Notes under the pieces: model-generated
What the model was told of the DNA's origin: nothing
What the model saw: the letters and a program-made list of their open reading frames with translations, nothing else
Database searches by the model: none
Shown here: one piece after another, positions 13,091 through 16,655 of the stretch
Numbering within the stretch: the stretch's first letter is position 1
Layout: every line of letters starts with the position of its first letter
Translations under genes and position numbers: made by a program
Assembly (NCBI GenBank): GCA_023411775.1
Contig: JAEYOL010000007.1
Location: forward strand, 1 to 16,655
Direction: 5' to 3'
DNA: 16,655 nucleotides
Source: Bacteroidota bacterium
Lineage (GTDB): Bacteria > Bacteroidota > Bacteroidia > Chitinophagales > Chitinophagaceae

Positions 13091-15706
13091 TTACTGTCCC
13101 ATATTCATACCTTCATTCATACCTGCGCCCTGCTCGGCTCTCAGGTTTTTCCTTTTGAACAGGTTGGGATCTATTTTACCAAAACGCCAGCTGAAATTAA
13201 TACGCAGGATCTGCGGATCCCTGCGACGGAATGCATCCTGTATGATGAATGATGATTCAGAATGTATATCCGATACCCTGGTGCGGAAGATATCGTTGAT
13301 ATTTGCGGAAATGGATGCTGCACGGTTCTTCAGGAATTCATAACGAACCGCGATATCAACACCATAGTTTGGTCTCACATACCCCTGCGATGCAGATGCT
13401 GGTCCGCCAAACATGCCGCCGCCCATACCTCGACCACCGCCGCCCCTGCCACCAGGAGGCAATATTGTTTTAGACTGGTAATCGCCCGACAACTGGATGG
13501 TAAAATTCTTTGGCAGCTTAAATGTGTTATTGACTTTTACAAAATAGCTCGTCAGTTTGGGCTGATCTGGCTCGCCTGGCAGGTCGATCTCAACATCGGA
13601 TGTGTAGAGGTTAAAGTTCGGTGTGAACTCCCACCATTTCGTAAAATTATTTCTCGAAGTCAGTTCGATACCCGTTACATAACTTGCATTCGCATTTATA
13701 AAGGTGCTTAACGCAATGGTTTCACCACCGGCACCGGTACCTTTTTCCTGGAAGCGGGTGATCAGATCGGTGGTGTGTTTGTAATAAATTGACGCGAGGA
13801 AATTGCCACGGTTCTTAAATGATTTTTCATAAGAAAGCTCGAACGAGTTGGTAAACTCAGGTCTTAAACCCGGGTTTCCTTTACTGGGGTTGAGCCTGTC
13901 TGATGAATCCGTGATCGGGGTTAGCTGCCAAAAATTAGGACGATTGATACGACGGCTATAGTTCAGCTGCAGGCTTTGTGATTCGCTGAGCTGCTGCGAC
14001 ACAAATACACTGGGGAATAAGCTCACGGGGAACTTGATGTTAAACGTTTCTCCCGTAGAGGTCAGTTCACCTTCATAGTTCGAACTTTCAGCACGAAGTC
14101 CCAATTGGTAACCGAATTTACCGGTCTGACGTGAGTAGGCCGCATAAGCCGCATAAACCTGGTCGTTGCTTTTGTAATTTGTTTGCGAAGAAGGCTGGAG
14201 CAGCCAGAATCCATCGTCATCTACATAAAACGCCCCGGCACTTTCACTTGTCCGTAACTGTGCCCTTAATCCCATTTCAATCTTTGATTTTTCGTCAATA
14301 GGATTTACAAAGTCGGTTTGCATCACGAGGTTGGAGTTGTTGCCCCTGATCAGTTGTTGCTGACGATAGGTACCCAGCAGGTCGTGTTGCGGAACATTGA
14401 ATGTATCCGTTACGATAAAGCTGTTGTTCCGGTTCCTGCTTTTATTGAAGGTTGCGTCAGCCGTCCATTCACGACCTGGTTTTGGAAACAGGTGTTTGAA
14501 ACTTAGCATAGCTCCAAGGTTGCGGAAGTTTCCGTTTACGTCGGAATTGCGGTTGTAAAAAGAAGAGGTTTTCCCGGATGTAAATAGTGTATCTATATAA
14601 ATATCGCTCTCTGTACCAGGTTTGAAACTTCCCCTCGCCATGTTGGCGCTGAGGGAAAGGGTGTTTCTGTTGCTGATAAAATAGTCAACACCGGCGCGGG
14701 CAAAACCAAATTGACCTTCCATCACCGAGTGATCATATTGAGAGATATAGGTATCAGGGTTGTCAAACAGGTTGGTACGTGTGGTCGTGCCATCGCTGAT
14801 CGATTTGCGCTGGTTGAACATACCACTTGCAAAGACATTTAATTTTTTCTGGCGCAGGTTGATATCGCCACCAAATCCAACACGGGCGCGTGAGTCAATA
14901 TTGGCTCTTACGCTACCGTTATATCCAACCTTTTTTTCTTTCTTCAATACTACGTTCAGGATACCCGCTGTACCACCGGATGCATCAAATTTGGCGGAAG
15001 GGTTGGTGATCAGTTCCACACTTTGAATAGCATCGGAAGGAATTTGTTCAAGCGTAAGCGTAGTAGGGCGGCCATCTACAAACAGCTGCGGTGTATTATT
15101 ACGCATTGTCACATTACCATCAATGTCTACATTCAAAGATGGAATGTTGCGCATGATATCGATAGCTGTGCCACCTGCCGATACTAGGTTCTTATCAACA
15201 TTAAATACTTTTCGGTCGATCGCCAGTTGCAGACCGGGTCTTTCGGAAGTAACGGTTACATTGCCCAGTACTGTTTCCTCGATTTCAATTTTAATATTGC
15301 CGAGATCTTTGTCAAGGGCGCTCATCATGGCCGCCGGGTCACCACCTCTTTTTAAGTCGAACGAAACGTTTTGAACATGTTCTTTGAAACCGATACCGGT
15401 CACTTTTAATTGAAGTGGTCCGAAAACAGGTACATTTTCAATACTAAAATCGCCGTTGGGCAGGGTTAGCATCCCGCCGATTACGGTTTCTTTTCTTTGT
15501 TTGGTGGCAGTGTCCATCCGGTTTTGAAGCAACTGCACGGATGCATACTCCACGGCTTTACCAGATTTGGCTTCTACAACTTTGCCATATAAACGGCCGG
15601 TAATCTGCTGACCACCCGTTCCGCGGTTGCCAGCACCCGGGGGCACCTGCGCGAATGCGATAACTACACTTAGGATAAGTAAGGAAGAGACTAAAGATTT
15701 TTTCAT
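13091..15706 (-). CDS. Outer-membrane beta-barrel / TonB-dependent receptor-like protein
   Basis: Outer-membrane protein of 871 residues. After a signal peptide (1-19, ending AFAQ) comes a carboxypeptidase-regulatory-like beta-sandwich (about 36-120, ITGRLYGKVVEAKSGKAVEYASVQL), then a plug-like domain (about 145-260, with GGTAIDIMRNIPSLNVDIDGNVTMR, PQLFVDGRPT and AIQSVELITNPSAKFDASG). The rest (about 265-860) is a barrel of alternating aromatic strands, closing with YEFLKNRAASISANINDIF and LRINFSWRFGK. This is the arrangement of the OMP_b-brl_3 group. No SusD partner gene is adjacent, so a SusCD glycan system is unlikely and the substrate is unknown. A Gly/Met-rich stretch (about 748-770) sits in a predicted surface loop, and the tail after the last strand is Met/Gly-rich. 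The ATG at 15706 gives a perfect signal peptide. Confidence 0.9.
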   Translation of the reverse strand: MKKSLVSSLLILSVVIAFAQVPPGAGNRGTGGQQITGRLYGKVVEAKSGKAVEYASVQLLQNRMDTATKQRKETVIGGMLTLPNGDFSIENVPVFGPLQLKVTGIGFKEHVQNVSFDLKRGGDPAAMMSALDKDLGNIKIEIEETVLGNVTVTSERPGLQLAIDRKVFNVDKNLVSAGGTAIDIMRNIPSLNVDIDGNVTMRNNTPQLFVDGRPTTLTLEQIPSDAIQSVELITNPSAKFDASGGTAGILNVVLKKEKKVGYNGSVRANIDSRARVGFGGDINLRQKKLNVFASGMFNQRKSISDGTTTRTNLFDNPDTYISQYDHSVMEGQFGFARAGVDYFISNRNTLSLSANMARGSFKPGTESDIYIDTLFTSGKTSSFYNRNSDVNGNFRNLGAMLSFKHLFPKPGREWTADATFNKSRNRNNSFIVTDTFNVPQHDLLGTYRQQQLIRGNNSNLVMQTDFVNPIDEKSKIEMGLRAQLRTSESAGAFYVDDDGFWLLQPSSQTNYKSNDQVYAAYAAYSRQTGKFGYQLGLRAESSNYEGELTSTGETFNIKFPVSLFPSVFVSQQLSESQSLQLNYSRRINRPNFWQLTPITDSSDRLNPSKGNPGLRPEFTNSFELSYEKSFKNRGNFLASIYYKHTTDLITRFQEKGTGAGGETIALSTFINANASYVTGIELTSRNNFTKWWEFTPNFNLYTSDVEIDLPGEPDQPKLTSYFVKVNNTFKLPKNFTIQLSGDYQSKTILPPGGRGGGGRGMGGGMFGGPASASQGYVRPNYGVDIAVRYEFLKNRAASISANINDIFRTRVSDIHSESSFIIQDAFRRRDPQILRINFSWRFGKIDPNLFKRKNLRAEQGAGMNEGMNMGQ

Positions 15707-15734
15707 GTGTTTTGTTGTGTAGAGGTTAGACGCC

Positions 15735-15770
15735 CAAACCTGCCGGAACTTGCTGACAATTTTCTGACAG
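15735..15770 (-). promoter_or_regulatory. Candidate promoter and direct-repeat operator of the receptor gene
   Basis: The minus strand reads CAGGTTTG (15735-15742), five of six fixed positions of TAnnTTTG. Just upstream lie two CTGACA copies (plus strand 15753-15758 and 15764-15769) with an 11-bp period, one helical turn, as expected for side-by-side binding of a regulator. Confidence 0.3.
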
Positions 15771-15819
15771 TTGGATAAGCGGTATGTTTCTGGTTATGAG
15801 TGGAGTAGGGGCGTGACCG

Positions 15820-15840
15820 CCAGAAAAACCTGCCGGTAAC
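15820..15840 (-). terminator. Possible terminator of the DUF445 gene
   Basis: On the minus strand CCGG-TTA-CCGG is followed by CAGG and TTTTT, 14 bp past the stop at 15855. The stem is only 4 bp, so this is weak. The 11-mer AAACCTGCCGG (15826-15836) also occurs at 15736-15746 in the same gap. Confidence 0.3.
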
Positions 15841-15854
15841 CGGGGGTATTTGCT

Positions 15855-16451
15855 TTAAATTACAACCAACAATTGGATGATCCCGATCAACAAACCCACG
15901 ATCACCGCGAAAACAGCAGCTTTTTGAAAGAATTTGTCCAGGTTTTTGGCAAAAAAGCTTTCCGCCTGCTCAGGGCTGATGTCCGCCAGTTTTGAGGTGA
16001 TGATCTTTTCCATATCGATATTATTCCTGAGCTGACCGGAAAATTCATGCATAACCCCTGGGAAAAGCATTTCAATTTCTTTAATAAAGATCAGCTTCAG
16101 CTGTTCGATGGTTTTGTCACCGATGAACATACTGATCATAGGCATCTGGTCCTTCAAACGGTTGCGTAAAAAGTCATCCATCTGTGACTCGATCAGCGGC
16201 TTTATTGTCTCAAAGTTTTTGGGATCGGTGATAGTTTGACCAGTAGTACCCAGGGTCGCGAATTCGGCGGCGGCCACCCGGCCAAGCTGGTGAGCGATCG
16301 TGGCTTTGTATTTGGGAAAAATCCCCTGGATAGTGAATCCCAGGATATTTACCGGTGAAACCGGTTTAAAAATAGAATAGCGGATAACAAGAATAGTGAT
16401 CCATCCGGAAAATGCGGTAAGCAGGGGGATCAGGAGCAACCAGTAATTCAT
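15855..16451 (-). CDS. DUF445 family membrane protein
   Basis: Membrane protein of 198 residues with a hydrophobic segment at each end (about 3-24 and 178-198). Between them is a helical domain with the DUF445-type features GFTIQGIFPKYKATIAHQLGRV near the start, a mixed helical middle, and ISMFIGDKTIEQLKLIFIKEIEMLFP. The family is widespread (the UPF0754/YheB group belongs to it), with no agreed biochemical role. The topology suggests a short hairpin-anchored protein with its bulk on one side of the inner membrane. The ATG at 16451 opens with the first membrane segment. The gene lies downstream of tRNA-His on the same strand, separated by a strong terminator, so it is transcribed independently, perhaps from TAGTTTTG at 16524-16531. 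Confidence 0.8.
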   Translation of the reverse strand: MNYWLLLIPLLTAFSGWITILVIRYSIFKPVSPVNILGFTIQGIFPKYKATIAHQLGRVAAAEFATLGTTGQTITDPKNFETIKPLIESQMDDFLRNRLKDQMPMISMFIGDKTIEQLKLIFIKEIEMLFPGVMHEFSGQLRNNIDMEKIITSKLADISPEQAESFFAKNLDKFFQKAAVFAVIVGLLIGIIQLLVVI

Positions 16452-16523
16452 TAATGGAAAGTGTTGTATAAAATCAAATGATGTACCCGGATTTTAATTA
16501 TCGGTACCATCATGAATAACTAT

Positions 16524-16531
16524 CAAAACTA
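16524..16531 (-). promoter_or_regulatory. Possible -7 element of the DUF445 gene
   Basis: The minus strand reads TAGTTTTG, an exact TAnnTTTG match, just after the tRNA terminator U-run and 72 bp before the ATG at 16451. The longer leader makes it less certain than the other examples. Confidence 0.35.
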
Positions 16532-16572
16532 TAAAATAAAAACCCCGATTCGTGCCAAACGTATCGGGGTTT
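16530..16572 (-). terminator. Intrinsic terminator of tRNA-His
   Basis: AAACCCCGAT (16540-16549) pairs perfectly with ATCGGGGTTT (16563-16572) around a 13-nt loop. On the minus strand the stem is followed by TTTTTATTTTATA. It begins 4 bp after the tRNA 3' end. Confidence 0.92.
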
Positions 16573-16576
16573 ACCG

Positions 16577-16651
16577 GGTGGCTAATGGGGCTCGAACCCA
16601 CGACCCACAGAACCACAATCTGATGCTCTAACCAACTGAGCTATAGCCACC
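16577..16651 (-). tRNA. tRNA-His (anticodon GTG)
   Basis: A full cloverleaf can be drawn on the minus strand. The acceptor GTGGCTA/TAGCCAC has the extra G-1 facing C73, the identity pair of bacterial tRNA-His. The D-arm is GCTC/GAGC and the anticodon loop TTGTGGT has GTG at 34-36. The T-arm is GTGGG/CCCAT with loop TTCGAGC. Position 27-43 is a T-T mismatch in the anticodon stem. CCA is not encoded (CGG follows C73), so it must be added by the CCA-adding enzyme. The promoter lies beyond the window. Confidence 0.97.
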
Positions 16652-16655
16652 ATTT

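Noticed and set aside
12813..13343. Open frame of 176 codons on the plus strand across the repeat patch
   Set aside because: It runs antisense through the start of a glycosyltransferase gene, the repeats, a terminator hairpin and the receptor 3' end. Its composition is unlike a protein and it has no motif or promoter.
1..16655. CRISPR array, insertion sequence, prophage, toxin-antitoxin or defence genes
   Set aside because: I read both strands for spaced direct repeats, transposase DDE/HUH motifs, integrases and small paired genes, and found none. The tRNA-His gene shows no integrated element within the window.

Overview
The window reads as chromosomal DNA from a member of Bacteroidota, most likely family Chitinophagaceae or close relatives. 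The grounds are the Bacteroidota-type PurM of about 390 residues, a TonB/OMP beta-barrel protein with a carboxypeptidase-like N-terminal domain, an HPK7-type kinase with periplasmic TPRs, and near-leaderless genes preceded by the Bacteroidota -7 element TAnnTTTG. The family assignment is inferred from protein character, not from a search.

Layout. Bases 1-832 hold the 3' part of holA (DNA polymerase III delta), followed by an unrecognised lipoprotein gene (911-1663). That gene converges on ribF (1719-2663, minus), with a 16-bp perfect hairpin between the two stop codons. ribF and purM (2861-4039) are divergent, and each has an exact TAGTTTTG promoter element. purM is followed by a gene for a membrane-anchored, stand-alone FMN/[3Fe-4S] glutamate-synthase-like protein (4078-5664), which ends at a bidirectional terminator.

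Bases 5768-9798 (all minus) form a signalling module in transcription order: TPR histidine kinase, NarL/FixJ response regulator, OmpA-family protein. A shared box, GTTATATAGTC on the minus strand, lies in front of both the regulator gene and the ompA-like gene, at almost the same distance (17 and 18 nt) from a -7-like element. This is the best candidate here for an undescribed circuit: a two-component system that may control itself and a neighbouring envelope protein.

Next comes an orphan ftsE-like ATPase gene (9953-10642, plus). Its 3' end overlaps by 20 bp a convergent two-gene glycosyltransferase operon (12859 to 10623, minus). A 200-bp non-coding patch (about 12890-13060) is full of inverted and CACAGAG/CACGGAG-like repeats. 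It separates this operon from a large outer-membrane beta-barrel receptor gene (13091-15706, minus). A DUF445 membrane protein gene (15855-16451, minus) and tRNA-His(GTG) (16577-16651, minus), with a strong terminator, close the window.

Most genes are housekeeping or envelope functions. I see no insertion sequence, prophage, CRISPR array, toxin-antitoxin pair or defence island. No gene-free stretch exceeds 300 bp. The regulatory and repeat elements described here were found by eye and were not tested.
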